NCBI GenBank assembly: GCA_022563315.1
Contig: JADFNO010000005.1
Coordinates: 1-54,011, forward strand
DNA: 54,011 bases
Reading direction: 5' to 3'
Source: Planctomycetota bacterium
GTDB taxonomy: Bacteria > Planctomycetota > Phycisphaerae > Phycisphaerales > SM1A02
In this document: positions 49,901 through 53,922 of the stretch, piece after piece
How positions within the stretch are numbered: position 1 is the first letter of the stretch
How the letters are laid out: each line of letters opens with the position of its first letter
Translations under genes and position numbers: made by a program
Notes under the pieces: model-generated
Told to the model about the DNA's origin: nothing
The model's input: only the letters and a program-made list of their open reading frames with translations
Database searches by the model: none

Positions 49901-50245
49901 CAAATGATTATCTTGGGGGGCCTGATCTCCAATCGATTTGAGCGCCGCGACCGGAAGGTCCCGCTGCTTGGCGACATCCCATTCTTCGGCGCGCTGTTTC
50001 GTAGCTCCACGGAGACCAGCAAAAAGACCGAGCTACTCATCGTCCTCACCCCCCACGTCATCATGAGTCCCACCGAAATCGATCGCGTGGACCAGATCAC
50101 CCGCGACGAGATCGATCGCCTCTCGCTTCCCGACGAGATCAAGCAGCAGATCCGAAAGAACATTCTGGACGGGACCGGTGGGCTGTACGACGCCGAAGGC
50201 AAACGAATCGACACACCCAATGCGTCTGAAAAGGACAAGGAGTAA
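34985..50245 (+). CDS. Giant secretin (GspD-type), 5,086 residues, about 56 N domains
   Basis: An outer-membrane secretin channel of a type II secretion/type IV pilus-like system. The order is: signal peptide (residues 1-29, ending TVHA), Pro/Ala linker, N0 domain (about 62-139, FNFKGATLDQVIDFFSRASG), then an unbroken array from 157 to 4793 of about 56 N1-type secretin_N domains. Each has roughly 70-85 residues, typically an (R)xxxLxxADA helix, a TNSLIV strand and a closing xxLIxxLD helix. One pore domain follows at 4795-5028 (VLIQVLLAEV, RLQVLSNPSIMAANNQPA, MIILGGLISN, VPLLGDIPFFGALFR, ELLIVLTPHV), then a 55-residue tail. Several N domains carry long loops (residues 2350-2486, 3457-3563, 4597-4710). 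Ordinary secretins have one to a few N domains. The frame is intact for 15.26 kb. Start ATG 34985; ATG 34994 is also possible. Confidence 0.95.
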   Translation: MRPMTLRVTAVPMFTSLILTFSVASTVHAWQNDPSSADEVPPPAVQAQDATNSAPNTAADEPALIRFNFKGATLDQVIDFFSRASGLPVIKETDVPDRRLDYLDPKGYTVPEALEVLNTILQANGVMLRVSENMLYLQKLTEMQREALPLFVGQVPQDVAPNEIITVVFPLNIAMAKPLAEKLAMMVAEYGSVAAMEQQNSLVITETAAQVRRLLLIVQELDRENPEDTVEIFPIKHAKAKDLMEPLKALMSKRIERYVTDPKGKQVKTTEESMPGLSISFDERTNTIIAKGVRARIEKLRETIALLDVPAIGPGSGRTVRTFQLVQLAPSQVVTRLNQLYATLPEEQRPAIIPLDEVGKITIVGTDAAMAEAEALLSEIDGGITRTPQPQRSIAAIPLQYADPNALADAVRSLLNGRQAIATKLVPGPDGRTLIVSGLVEDVAAVKALLTVLDTQVKIDRQVRLSRLTTPEPAVTLRRARELYDEQVDTNEPRWQLDVRLDNESRVLTAIGSSQALDRFNDVLQMVQSNTVVDRQTRQFVIANTTPSRMVAPLTSLVRQLLEPHDGMEFVAPTIEPIDQLDTLVVTALPTQFETIESLIKTLDEPSPDDFQFRVFAVAGLDPHQLMQKTDFVYQRRIEGLDPQEMPPPNVEFDSLTGNLLVSGKSASVRTYEQSLTEARRLLPPVRTGRLMPLRNAKASEVLGLLNELIATTSPIDPSRTVPAPTIEVIEHTNSLYVIAEPSQHQMIDQLLQQLDTPDRFDRQVRLLRLTARTPDELLVRTRALYEEQVDVDEPEWELTTRFDSQTRELTLIGSSAAMDRFSNVMRMIESNAVVDRETRQYDILNATPSRIVSPLSSLAKQMLQPRDGTEFIAPTLEPIDQLDLLIVTALPEQFATIDSLISTLDERSPDDYQFRVIALSGSDPQQLMLKADYIYQRRIEGLDPQEMPAPTVEFDSLTGNLLVSGNSASVRTYEQSLGEARRLLPPARTGRLIELRNAKASEVIGPLEELIASTAPVDPSRTIPAPTIELIERTNSLYVVAEAAQLQMVERYVKQLDTFEQTVLPPLRLIQVRAADAAQLAGMLRKRYDARPAEQRREIPVTIDADAATNTLIVTTHTEIFDEIKEFVDGVNRSGDAQAERETMIFPLKLARAVDLAKAMDKLYPQPPMPLDRRGRPLPHLQEPKEVHVSAEPATNTLIIEAPAERRAQFEALVEQLDRVELPPTAELRTYHIERGDPTQIARTLSDLARQGVMSAQPTDGSKAVQVIIQAEPISKTLIVAGDEVTFAKTEQMLKDLQAVPVQRSLRVIEVTGADPQELADRALRLYKEQTADIPDATGVSVEVDHDNASLLVVAEDEAIFRFTAILNQLQQSIGPPPEVRLIALEYVDATEVVEFVTGLAESELSTIGGRRGPPPVLYAIERTNSVLIAARREQHEIIRALIRSLDQPQTQDMPPLRILQLRNADAVNLATALMRQYNQRPVEEKQAKPVNIAADPQTNTLIIAAHPEMLPQIQAIVEELNRADRMDTEGREIRIFPLKIARAQELAKTIDEMYPQPPMPRDSRGRPRPDLQLPREVVVRADVQTNSLIVDASSQRMAGFEKLVEQLDRQKIVEDTEIRTYQVIYADLNGLAKTLRDLAATTQLGSAARDRRVPINITTEPVSKTLVVSGPTDIFETVEKLLRDLDVHRAGPATSLRFFKLQSARAETLAPMLREILVARMREDVPEAGNDIASLLNVSADRKTNTLIISAPEAIMPVAEETIRQLDSGTASIGDPIVRIKPLTFADAREVSQALSQAIRSLISKATGEPIDAKILTSPGANALILVGLEADLEEIEKLIEPLDARPAMDAIDARTFKLTYADAATIAPVVDRLLTDQQETDPRIIMERIRRSRGQIDLTPKVRVEVDQRTNSLIVSGPQQTVALAETLIAQLDQPDEMSQRTIRTFTPTNADPIALSQTVQRVVESGKPSGRRTTLQLITDPQSGAVVVAGTEEEVQEALALLEEWDGHALRPPQMDLQVITLKHSDAAVVAQVVNPMLRDQSRWPSDLKAIARARIPVGQPTVSADRSMNRLLISAPSQLMPIARQLIAQLDQPRPGESAVDVRIFNLTQAQATDVAAALRSAMEAKARNVPGSLAATITAEASSNSVLVTATPAQLIEIESIIRSLDSGTALDQVQVRTVFLQYARAESVAPVVEQLLAPKSEVNVNLLPTWLRAQIIQAEMRDGGEPQVRVAADVRLNAVVISGPPALLDVAEQMVAQLDVDPTALDGAVTRSVRVLTVDNADATELAMNLRAIFDEQDQIDPPPTIRVDTASNSLLVRATDEQFATIEQIAMQIDQATIATSRQMQMITIDPSKASAAEVARTLQRMLGRRGGSKVQVITLQQLLERRRSKGGEPDPPGPSSALPMPVWPAIAAQIFAVQDDAAAKELANVVPDAIAELSDVTIAVDPETNSLIIIGSPRAIERITQLVRQLESQLPAAPSEIRYVGLPQVVDAPAVASLINQTLQRMTPVGGQRGDLRRRVSVIADATNNALIVACSDIDFEVVGDLIAALSQSVAVDEIVVKIYPLRTITAERAAESVRQMIAPDAPSRRRGRQAQRMRDLALTLMVDGQTIEAVFDPNRVRVSADAHTNSLIVIGPSEAITFVDQFIELLDQTPINVQTTLKLYPLQHARGKDIEQVFRRIFRTRFQSMRGQLGPAAIQPEFSVDQRTNTLLVTAAPEQLAEIDALLEQLDRKQGGDRHPLRLIELKAAQPQQAAEILEKVVIGSDQNRRAETMIVHDNATGLLLVRAADDVMAEIDELLKEIDRPPTTQYKVRTIVLERADASAVATALQRLYDDRAKIASSGRGRREQSRRVSIIGDRNSNTILVAANDDDYDEIKHLVSQFDSPQAAQALEFRVFELKHAKAEEIESTVQQLVNDLTYNQQPFFFFFGSRFGGSQDQANRDSVAVRADQRLNALIVTGKGDKFALVESLIEVLDAPPPEGEQRVVRLYQLKHADLQVVADVVRELFTDTNRAQRWWQPSDPHELKVRTDEGSKTLIVSGSVKEHADVAELIASIDAQVAPADQQMQVLPVEFARAVELARTFTRFLADRAEATNAAPPTATITASDSANSLIVSANADDLVLLKDLLARLDQPDVSGDRIIEIIALKDGDAEELARIISQQFERRGGQGVRVTPDVRTNSLIINAPKIQFAQAQALIAELDQPKFSDETIIRTYSLEGARAEEVVRILSDALGLDARGETHGKTIKLDDDSPAVEVNAKIVADERSNSLVVTATAESFPVIESLINELDNVEPKSPFEYRIVPLAHALAIDVWFTLNEFTRQRGSDRREEARIDYNVVENRIIVAATPDQMEQILQIIEQLDQPTGPDRIREFVPLQFAEAEKIQEALSFFYGRLAPGAETPSERDVQIVADPASNSLVISASEQEWVNIRALLEKLDNEEYDASLQLRVIPLMYADATSVARAINGAFQGQIERGRRGQQSTRREARRGGGDEQRRDEPAPTLLVEAEVWVRAAAEPQTNSVIISASRQNIRKIEQIIEQLDVADYAKLPPPQIIPVTSGDPMKLAESLNRLYDQATGSRGRRALRIVGDSTSNTIIVRAEEDEFAQIRTLAAALQQEASNQGLSIHVLRLTAAPAARVAAAITEAFQAKASQANQPLAIQVDAPGNSLVIACTAALFAEIEQTVNQLDALTPPAGHGIFIIELQNISPDAATQIIETIGLDKPQPDDSVSRLVTEPIKVATLQGRNAIIIIANPIDRDTIVGLLKAIDSDPQHAQSEMRVLKLRNAEAEALANILRQILSPADQQTNTPLAQAIQEQVRRLSIRRNGPDAGGIQLDLTKPIRIIADTSLNALVISSTPQNVYALTEIAKMFDQLPITDAVTVQLFPLQNIAAEQFARIIGELFDQGKQLGRIPGTNLEGLPEGAVGPALLDEIAISVDERTNTVIVAGKEETVALVEVLVRRIDADVAAGWIEPRILVLRYADANDLAETLQAILIEGIGNLPQSTPLQRQIGRLRMARLEENGGRVIESDIFVPMTHLVIRPETQLNALILVGTPMNLEVVTELVAMLDIEAAAPGAAVRIYPIEHASASRLATTMVRLFDQQIQADIIREEDRVVAQADERTNTLIVTTSPRSFIVLERLLQTLDAEIAPQFSEIRRIKLKNASASRLASIVGELMDARLERLRKIEPETADLQQATIIDDPRTNSLIIAAGQESYEVIERLVADLDASDLGEIGLLDVLTLTTANIERIAETINDIMERRYADMPAEIKRSQQPLVMTDPRTNSLLVAANVEDMAAIRQLVAKLEAVPMNPAVGLHVLPLEGTRAELLAPRLEQLMRERQQSLGEAATSMDRVSIEPDTASNSLIIAASEENLQVIRDLIDALIGAEADAVGGSTFEILQLASSRAVDVVDMLQDMYVEEVNRTRGPNTIRVTADERLNAVLVNAPPADVRTIRRLVAQLDGARPGSVVEIKYIPLSSANALETVSLIENILSGRGIGARRRSQQATVLKYLREVATDQIDDETGEPMTEMEVSAAIRESITLTPDLRTNTVIISAPKESMGMIEQMIRDMDASSTGSQNVRIFKLVNADAVAMAQILTDLFNLSNRGNLYVLKPREYPPGEGEPARLPGPDGERIYAGLENTELTAVPDDRQQLSITVDTRTNSLLVSGTPQYLDLVGAVVAELDALEANEREVFVYQLRNAVAGEVARVLSQFIETEQDKLIATIGIDQLGSAARLLERQVTIVGDDQSNTVLVSASPRYMQRVKEMISELDVDPPQVLIQVLLAEVTLDDTDEWGFDFSANRTQGDVNISGGFSLASAFVTGMGVPNLSISGTDFNLLLRALQSQGRLQVLSNPSIMAANNQPARIQIGETIRLPESTSFNLGSQQSSVVPEDIGIILEVTPSINPDGYVRMTITPEISELSARTTQISEDFSSPIITRRTATTTVTVRDGQMIILGGLISNRFERRDRKVPLLGDIPFFGALFRSSTETSKKTELLIVLTPHVIMSPTEIDRVDQITRDEIDRLSLPDEIKQQIRKNILDGTGGLYDAEGKRIDTPNASEKDKE
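36362..37267 (+). repeat. Four-domain module of the giant secretin, copy 1
   Basis: Residues 460-761, 302 residues, four N domains. The next 303 residues repeat the same order of four domain types. Diagnostic pairs: RARELYDEQVD versus TRALYEEQVD, RIEGLDPQEMPPPNVEFDSL versus RIEGLDPQEMPAPTVEFDSL, and IDPSRTVPAPTIE versus VDPSRTIPAPTIE. Confidence 0.85.
37268..38176 (+). repeat. Four-domain module of the giant secretin, copy 2
   Basis: Residues 762-1064, in direct tandem with copy 1 at an offset of 906 bp. The two copies are plainly homologous in protein but diverged in DNA, so the duplication is old and not an assembly artefact. Confidence 0.85.
38177..38896 (+). repeat. Three-domain module of the giant secretin, copy 1
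   Basis: Residues 1065-1304, exactly 240 residues. It shares PPLRLIQVR, YPQPPMPLDRRGRPLPHLQ and PISKTLIVAG with the copy beginning 1,170 bp later. Confidence 0.8.
39347..40066 (+). repeat. Three-domain module of the giant secretin, copy 2
   Basis: Residues 1455-1694, also exactly 240 residues, with PPLRILQLR, YPQPPMPRDSRGRPRPDLQ and PVSKTLVVSG. About 150 residues (two N domains of another subtype) lie between the copies. Confidence 0.8.
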
Positions 50246-50253
50246 CAACTATC

Positions 50254-50826
50254 GTGCAGCAACGCTCGCGCATCCATTTTCGATCGAGACTGTTCCTGCC
50301 GGCAGCAGTCGCAATGTTTATCCTCGGTTGTCGAACGACGCACGTCGAATACGGCAGCGTCCGACCCTTGCCGCCCGATCCCAAGCCTGCCAAACCCGTT
50401 CCAAGCGGCGCCAAGGCCAACGCCATGGCCCTGGCGGTCGAAGGCAAGCCCGCCGACACCGACGGGAACGGCTATCCGGACACGATCGTCGTTTCCATGT
50501 ACCTGTTCTCGCTGCCGCATGCCGCGCCCATGTTCGAGGATGGAACGTTTGTTTTCACACTGCAAGGTAACGGCGACGCGGATGCCGACGACGCTCATTC
50601 CCTCGGACAATGGCGACTCGACGCTAACCAAGTCGAGCGTGGCCGAACCATTTACGGCCCAACCCACCTGGCTCGACTCAGTCTGCTGGACATCGGCAGT
50701 GATCGGTACCCGCTCATGAGCGCCAATCTCCACTGCCGATTCGAGCCGGCGGACGGTCGCGATCCCATCTCGCCCCGTGGTGTGCATTGGGTGCAACTGG
50801 GCCGGTTCCAAGCCGCCCGGCGGTGA
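50254..50826 (+). CDS. Lipoprotein downstream of the giant secretin
   Basis: A 190-residue predicted lipoprotein. Basic start QQRSRIHFRSRLFLP, hydrophobic stretch and lipobox FILGC at residues 22-26, then a Pro-rich linker and a beta-rich domain with DTDGNGYPDT, an acidic loop that could bind Ca2+. Start is GTG 50254, with AAGGAG about 11 bp upstream and only 8 bp after the secretin stop, so it belongs to the same operon. By position it may be a pilotin or an outer-membrane partner for the secretin tail, but it has no sequence likeness to known pilotins that I can see. Confidence 0.65.
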   Translation: MQQRSRIHFRSRLFLPAAVAMFILGCRTTHVEYGSVRPLPPDPKPAKPVPSGAKANAMALAVEGKPADTDGNGYPDTIVVSMYLFSLPHAAPMFEDGTFVFTLQGNGDADADDAHSLGQWRLDANQVERGRTIYGPTHLARLSLLDIGSDRYPLMSANLHCRFEPADGRDPISPRGVHWVQLGRFQAARR

Positions 50827-50838
50827 GGGGAAGAAGAA

Positions 50839-50902
50839 GGCATCGAGGCATCAAGGCATCAAGGGATCAAGGGATCAAGGGATCAAGGGATCAAGGGATC
50901 AA
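50839..50902 (+). repeat. 8-bp tandem repeat array
   Basis: Eight head-to-tail octamers: GGCATCGA, two of GGCATCAA and five of GGGATCAA, followed by a partial unit. It lies 12 bp after the lipoprotein stop. The gradient of variants at one edge is typical of slippage expansion. Confidence 0.9.
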
Positions 50903-50933
50903 GGGAGAAAAAGAAGGCATCAAGAAATGCTAG

Positions 50934-50953
50934 CCGCGGATGCATATCCGCGG
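50934..50953. repeat. Palindromic hairpin, family member 1
   Basis: CCGCGGAT - GCAT - ATCCGCGG: an 8-bp stem with a 4-nt loop. The same arms recur at 53006-53025 in opposite sense of the loop (ATGC). Confidence 0.7.
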
Positions 50954-50974
50954 GGGGAAGCGTAGTAATCGCAG

Positions 50975-51002
50975 AAAAAACCCACGGATTGCGATCCGTG
51001 GG
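50975..51002 (-). terminator. Intrinsic terminator of the crystallin-like gene
   Basis: On the minus strand, the stem CCCACGGAT/ATCCGTGGG (9 bp, 4-nt loop; 50981-51002) is followed at once by six T. It lies 36 bp past the stop of the gene at 51038-51544, a textbook Rho-independent terminator that also belongs to the hairpin family of this region. Confidence 0.75.
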
Positions 51003-51037
51003 CGTCGGGTGTTTGGTTTGAACGAGCAGACTGCGCG

Positions 51038-51544
51038 CTACTCGCGATCACGATCATGATCACGGTCGCGGCGGCGATGCCTTGGGCCGTTGAAACCCTC
51101 GAGGCAGATCGCGGCCAGGCGGTCGTTGAAGCCGTTGTCGGACAGGCGAAAGTCCTGGCCTTGGCCCCAAATGACGTATTGTCGTTGAGGATAGCTTCGG
51201 CTGGTGCCGTAGAGGATGGCGATCGTGCCTTCGGGGAGATTCCACTGAATTGACGACGTTCGGCTCCCCACGCGGCCATGCACGGGCAACAGTTTGTGTC
51301 GTGGCTGGTCGTGGACGTTGAGCACCTGCACTTTGCCCCCGAAATCGTTGTTTTCATAGAGAACGATCATGCCTTCGTGCACGGGGTTGGAGCAGAGCTG
51401 TGCGTGCAGTGGTTGATCGCCGTGCTGATGTCTTCCAAGGCGCTTACCTTCTGCGGCTGAGGAAGGCGACATCGCGGCGAGCGCGGCGACGGTGGCGCAG
51501 ATCAGTCCGGTACGTATGATTCGGCGAGGGGTGGGGAACGTCAT
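51038..51544 (-). CDS. Secreted beta/gamma-crystallin / peptidase inhibitor I36-like protein
   Basis: A 168-residue exported protein. It has a basic start, a hydrophobic signal (TGLICATVAALAAM) with a likely cut after SSAA, and then two crystallin-like half motifs: MIVLYENNDFGGKVQVLNV and, after SSIQWNLPEGTIAILY, QYVIWGQGQDFRLSDNGFND. The second ends in the short helix DRLAAICLEG. The tail is Arg/Asp/His-rich. Such domains bind Ca2+ or inhibit proteases. The ATG at 51544 is set by a strong AAAGGAG seven bases upstream. The frame continues to 51619 without a ribosome site. It is transcribed away from the PL14-like gene and ends at a clear terminator. Confidence 0.7.
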   Translation of the reverse strand: MTFPTPRRIIRTGLICATVAALAAMSPSSAAEGKRLGRHQHGDQPLHAQLCSNPVHEGMIVLYENNDFGGKVQVLNVHDQPRHKLLPVHGRVGSRTSSIQWNLPEGTIAILYGTSRSYPQRQYVIWGQGQDFRLSDNGFNDRLAAICLEGFNGPRHRRRDRDHDRDRE

Positions 51545-52016
51545 GGGTCTGCTCCTTTGGGCGATTGCGGTCACGAATCTGTCGCAGCCGCAGTTCCGTT
51601 GATGAACAGATCGATCCAAGCGGCGCTTCAGTCGAGTCGGTTTGTGAGGCTTGGGGCGGTCGCGGATCGATTATGAGGCCTGTTGATGCAAATAGAGCTC
51701 GATGGCGGTGGTCGGTGCGATTCTAATGATGTAGTGCGTGTATTTCATGTTGCGCGCGAGGCGTAAGCGGGATTTACCGGACAATCAGACCGCGCAAATT
51801 TTGCGGGCCGGCAGAGGCGGCTGGTCACCGGCGGCGCGTGGCTTGGGCGGCTTGAAGATCGCACAATTGACGGAAGGTAAGCGGACTGAGCGTGTCCTTG
51901 AGCGCTGGTGGGAGGTGTCGATTGCTGGTAGGGTTAGGCGCATGTTCGAGATGAGAATGGTGTGTCCAATCGCATGCAATGGCCGTGCGTGATGAATGGA
52001 GGGCGTGGATATCGCC
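51545..52016. other. 472-bp divergent region without a gene
   Basis: Short frames here on both strands do not look like proteins. The region must hold the promoters of the divergent crystallin-like gene and lipoprotein gene, but I see no strong -35/-10 pair or repeat. Confidence 0.4.
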
Positions 52017-52883
52017 ATGGTTGATCAGCTGATTCGAACGGCAATCCTCATCAGCGTGTGCGTGAGTCTTTCCGGCTGCAAAGTCGGTCAGCGGGTCATC
52101 GAGCATCTTCCGCCGCGGGGTGCAGCGGATGAGGTGATCTACGCGACGGACTTCGAGTCGCCGGTGTGGTATTGGGAGCTTGGGGCGGCGAAGGCGCCCA
52201 TGAACACGATGACGGTGGACGCCGATCCGCAGAATAAGTTCAAGCCGTTCGACGGAAAGGCCTTGCGTATTGCCATACCCAAAGGATCGCATAAGGGACT
52301 GGCGGAGCTGAGCTTTTTTTTCGACGATCAAATCGGCTCCGAGCCGGAGGAAATATATTTTCGGTACTACCTGCGGTTCGGTGACGACTGGAAAACGGTG
52401 ACGAGCGGCAAGCTGCCGGGGATTGTGGGCACGTATGGACGGGCTGGGTGGGGCGGCCGGCGCGCCAATGGCAAGAACGGCTGGTCGGCGCGCGGGTTGT
52501 TTTCCACGACGACCGACGACGGCAAGGTTCAGATCGGTGTGTATTCCTACCACGCGGATATGAAAGGCAAGGTCGGCAGCGCGTGGGAATGGACCAATGG
52601 CAAGCGCGGGCTTCTGAGGCGCAACCAGTGGTACTGCATCGAGCAGTACGTCAAGCTCAACACACCCGGCAAGAACAACGGCGTCGTGCGGGGATGGGTC
52701 GATGGTAAGCCGGCGTTTGTGAAGAAAGACATTCGCTTCCGCGACGTGCCGAGCTTGAAGATCGAGCGTGTGTGGCTTGAGGTGTACCTCGGCGGCTCCA
52801 AGACGGCGGCGAAAGATCATCATCTCTATATTGATGATGTCGTCATTTCGCGCAAGTACATCGGACCCCGCCCCCGGAAGTAG
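52017..52883 (+). CDS. Lipoprotein with polysaccharide lyase 14-like domain
   Basis: A 288-residue predicted lipoprotein. It has a signal with lipobox SLSGC at about residues 16-20, then a jelly-roll domain of the PL14/alginate-lyase-like type: YATDFESPVWYWELG, FFFDDQIGSEPEEIYFRYYL, LPGIVGTYGRAGWGG, GVYSYHADM, WYCIEQYVKLNTPGKNNGVV and a closing LYIDDVVIS. Related domains cut or bind acidic polysaccharides. The catalytic residues of true PL14 lyases cannot be confirmed by eye, so binding only is possible. ATG 52017 fits the signal peptide best. GTG 52005 and ATG 51996 are in frame, and GGAGGG lies at 51998-52003. Confidence 0.7.
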   Translation: MVDQLIRTAILISVCVSLSGCKVGQRVIEHLPPRGAADEVIYATDFESPVWYWELGAAKAPMNTMTVDADPQNKFKPFDGKALRIAIPKGSHKGLAELSFFFDDQIGSEPEEIYFRYYLRFGDDWKTVTSGKLPGIVGTYGRAGWGGRRANGKNGWSARGLFSTTTDDGKVQIGVYSYHADMKGKVGSAWEWTNGKRGLLRRNQWYCIEQYVKLNTPGKNNGVVRGWVDGKPAFVKKDIRFRDVPSLKIERVWLEVYLGGSKTAAKDHHLYIDDVVISRKYIGPRPRK

Positions 52884-52981
52884 CCCTACCCCCGTACATA
52901 ACTGTCGTCTTGGCCCTGTTTATTGAGTCCTGTGAGTGCAATGATCCATGGCTACGTTCAGTCGATGCCGATCTCTCCCAG

Positions 52982-53001
52982 CCGCACATGAATATGTGCG
53001 G
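52982..53001. repeat. Palindromic hairpin, family member 3
   Basis: CCGCACAT - GAAT - ATGTGCGG, the same size and layout as the other hairpins of this region. Confidence 0.6.
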
Positions 53002-53005
53002 GCGC

Positions 53006-53025
53006 CCGCGGATATGCATCCGCGG
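53006..53025. repeat. Palindromic hairpin, family member 4
   Basis: CCGCGGAT - ATGC - ATCCGCGG. It is the reverse complement of the hairpin at 50934-50953, 2 kb away. Confidence 0.7.
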
Positions 53026-53153
53026 CTGGTACGACTGACCTCGCCGAACATTACGAATACAGGACTCAAGAGCCGCGAGCCGCAGGCGAGCGCTCAAGAC
53101 AGTTTACCGAGACGACCCCGGTAGAGCTGGGGACGAACGAGGAGAAATGAAAA

Positions 53154-53224
53154 CTGGGGATATAGGACTTGAACCTATACTAACTGATCCAGAGTCAGCC
53201 GTGCTACCATTACACCAATCCCCA
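53154..53224 (-). tRNA. tRNA-Gln (anticodon CUG)
   Basis: The minus strand folds into a complete cloverleaf of 71 nt: acceptor TGGGGAT/ATCCCCA with discriminator G, D arm GTGT-AATGGTA-GCAC, anticodon arm GCTGA-CTCTGGA-TCAGT with anticodon CTG, variable TAGT, and T arm ATAGG-TTCAAGT-CCTAT. The U1-A72 acceptor end and G73 are usual glutamine identity features. CCA is not encoded; a TTTT stretch follows the 3' end and may help termination. Confidence 0.95.
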
Positions 53225-53305
53225 AGTGTCGCGTGGTTCAGCATCCGCGAACCGGCACGATTGTATATCGTCGCCGGGAAGGATCAACTACACCACTGAG
53301 GCCGC

Positions 53306-53713
53306 ATGAGCGAGATTGATATCACCTTGGAATGGCTGACCGGGCGGTTCGCGGTGTGTCGGTTCGATCCTTCTGCGTCGACCCCCGGATGGGCGCTGGC
53401 GGGTGGGGGGTTTGTCAGCATCACGCATAGCGAACGGGAGCTGTCGATTGTCGCCGCCGAGTCGATCGTACCGGCCGAGGTGACCGCCGAGCGCGGCTGG
53501 GCGGTCATGCGCGTGGTCGGGAAACTGGATTTCTCGATCGTGGGCGTATTGGCAATGCTAACGACCGCCCTGGCCAAGGCGAAAATCCCGTGCTTCGCGA
53601 TCTCCACGTACGACACGGATTACATTTTGGTGAAGCAGGTCGACGCGGATCGAGCGGAACAAGCGATAGGAAATGTAGCGCAACTCCAGAAGCGTTCGGA
53701 AGATTCTCTCTGA
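53306..53713 (+). CDS. ACT-domain protein
   Basis: A 135-residue protein of the stand-alone double ACT-like type (ACT_7/CASTOR-like). The N-terminal half has GRFAVCRFDPSAS then FVSITHSERELSIVAAE. The C-terminal half is a ligand-binding ACT fold: RGWAVMRVVGKLDFSIVGVL, AKAKIPCFAISTYDTDYILV, and the last helix DADRAEQAIGNV. Proteins like this usually sense an amino acid. No partner enzyme is adjacent. It starts at ATG 53306, 82 bp past the tRNA on the other strand. Confidence 0.8.
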   Translation: MSEIDITLEWLTGRFAVCRFDPSASTPGWALAGGGFVSITHSERELSIVAAESIVPAEVTAERGWAVMRVVGKLDFSIVGVLAMLTTALAKAKIPCFAISTYDTDYILVKQVDADRAEQAIGNVAQLQKRSEDSL

Positions 53714-53751
53714 ACGGAACTGAAGTTCCCAAAGACTAATGCAGTCCCGAC

Positions 53752-53922
53752 ATGTCTGTAGCATCCGACGAATCAGCAGATCCGATCATCTACGAGCCAC
53801 CGTTTGGGTATTGGTTGGCCGGACTGCTTCATGCTGCGCTACTCTCATTGGTCTATGGAGTTGTGCTGCCATCAATCGCAGCATTCACCTTTGCGGTGAC
53901 GGGCCTAGGTCGTGTCCCGTAA
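53752..53922 (+). pseudogene. Small membrane-protein gene truncated by an IS element
   Basis: The frame starts MSVASDESADPIIYEPPFGY and enters a membrane segment (WLAGLLHAALLSLVYGVVLP). It then runs into the edge of an IS5-like element after FAVTG and stops seven codons later. The 5' part reads like a real gene, so the remainder was probably displaced to the far side of the insertion. Function unknown. Confidence 0.5.

Larger units (their letters stand above)
52923..53069. mobile_element. MITE-like element bounded by 11-bp inverted repeats
   Basis: TTGAGTCCTGT at 52923-52933 and its exact complement ACAGGACTCAA at 53059-53069 bound a 147-bp non-coding block. The block holds two 8-bp-stem hairpins: CCGCACAT/ATGTGCGG (52982-53001) and CCGCGGAT/ATCCGCGG (53006-53025). 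No coding capacity and no clear target duplication are seen. Confidence 0.4.

Noticed and set aside
34985-50245. The giant gene as an assembly artefact or as several fused genes
   Set aside because: The repeats are diverged in DNA, so a collapsed or expanded assembly would not produce this. There is one signal peptide, one pore domain and no internal stop, start cluster or frame change.
50839-50902. CRISPR array
   Set aside because: Units are 8 bp and contiguous with no spacers; no cas genes are in the window.
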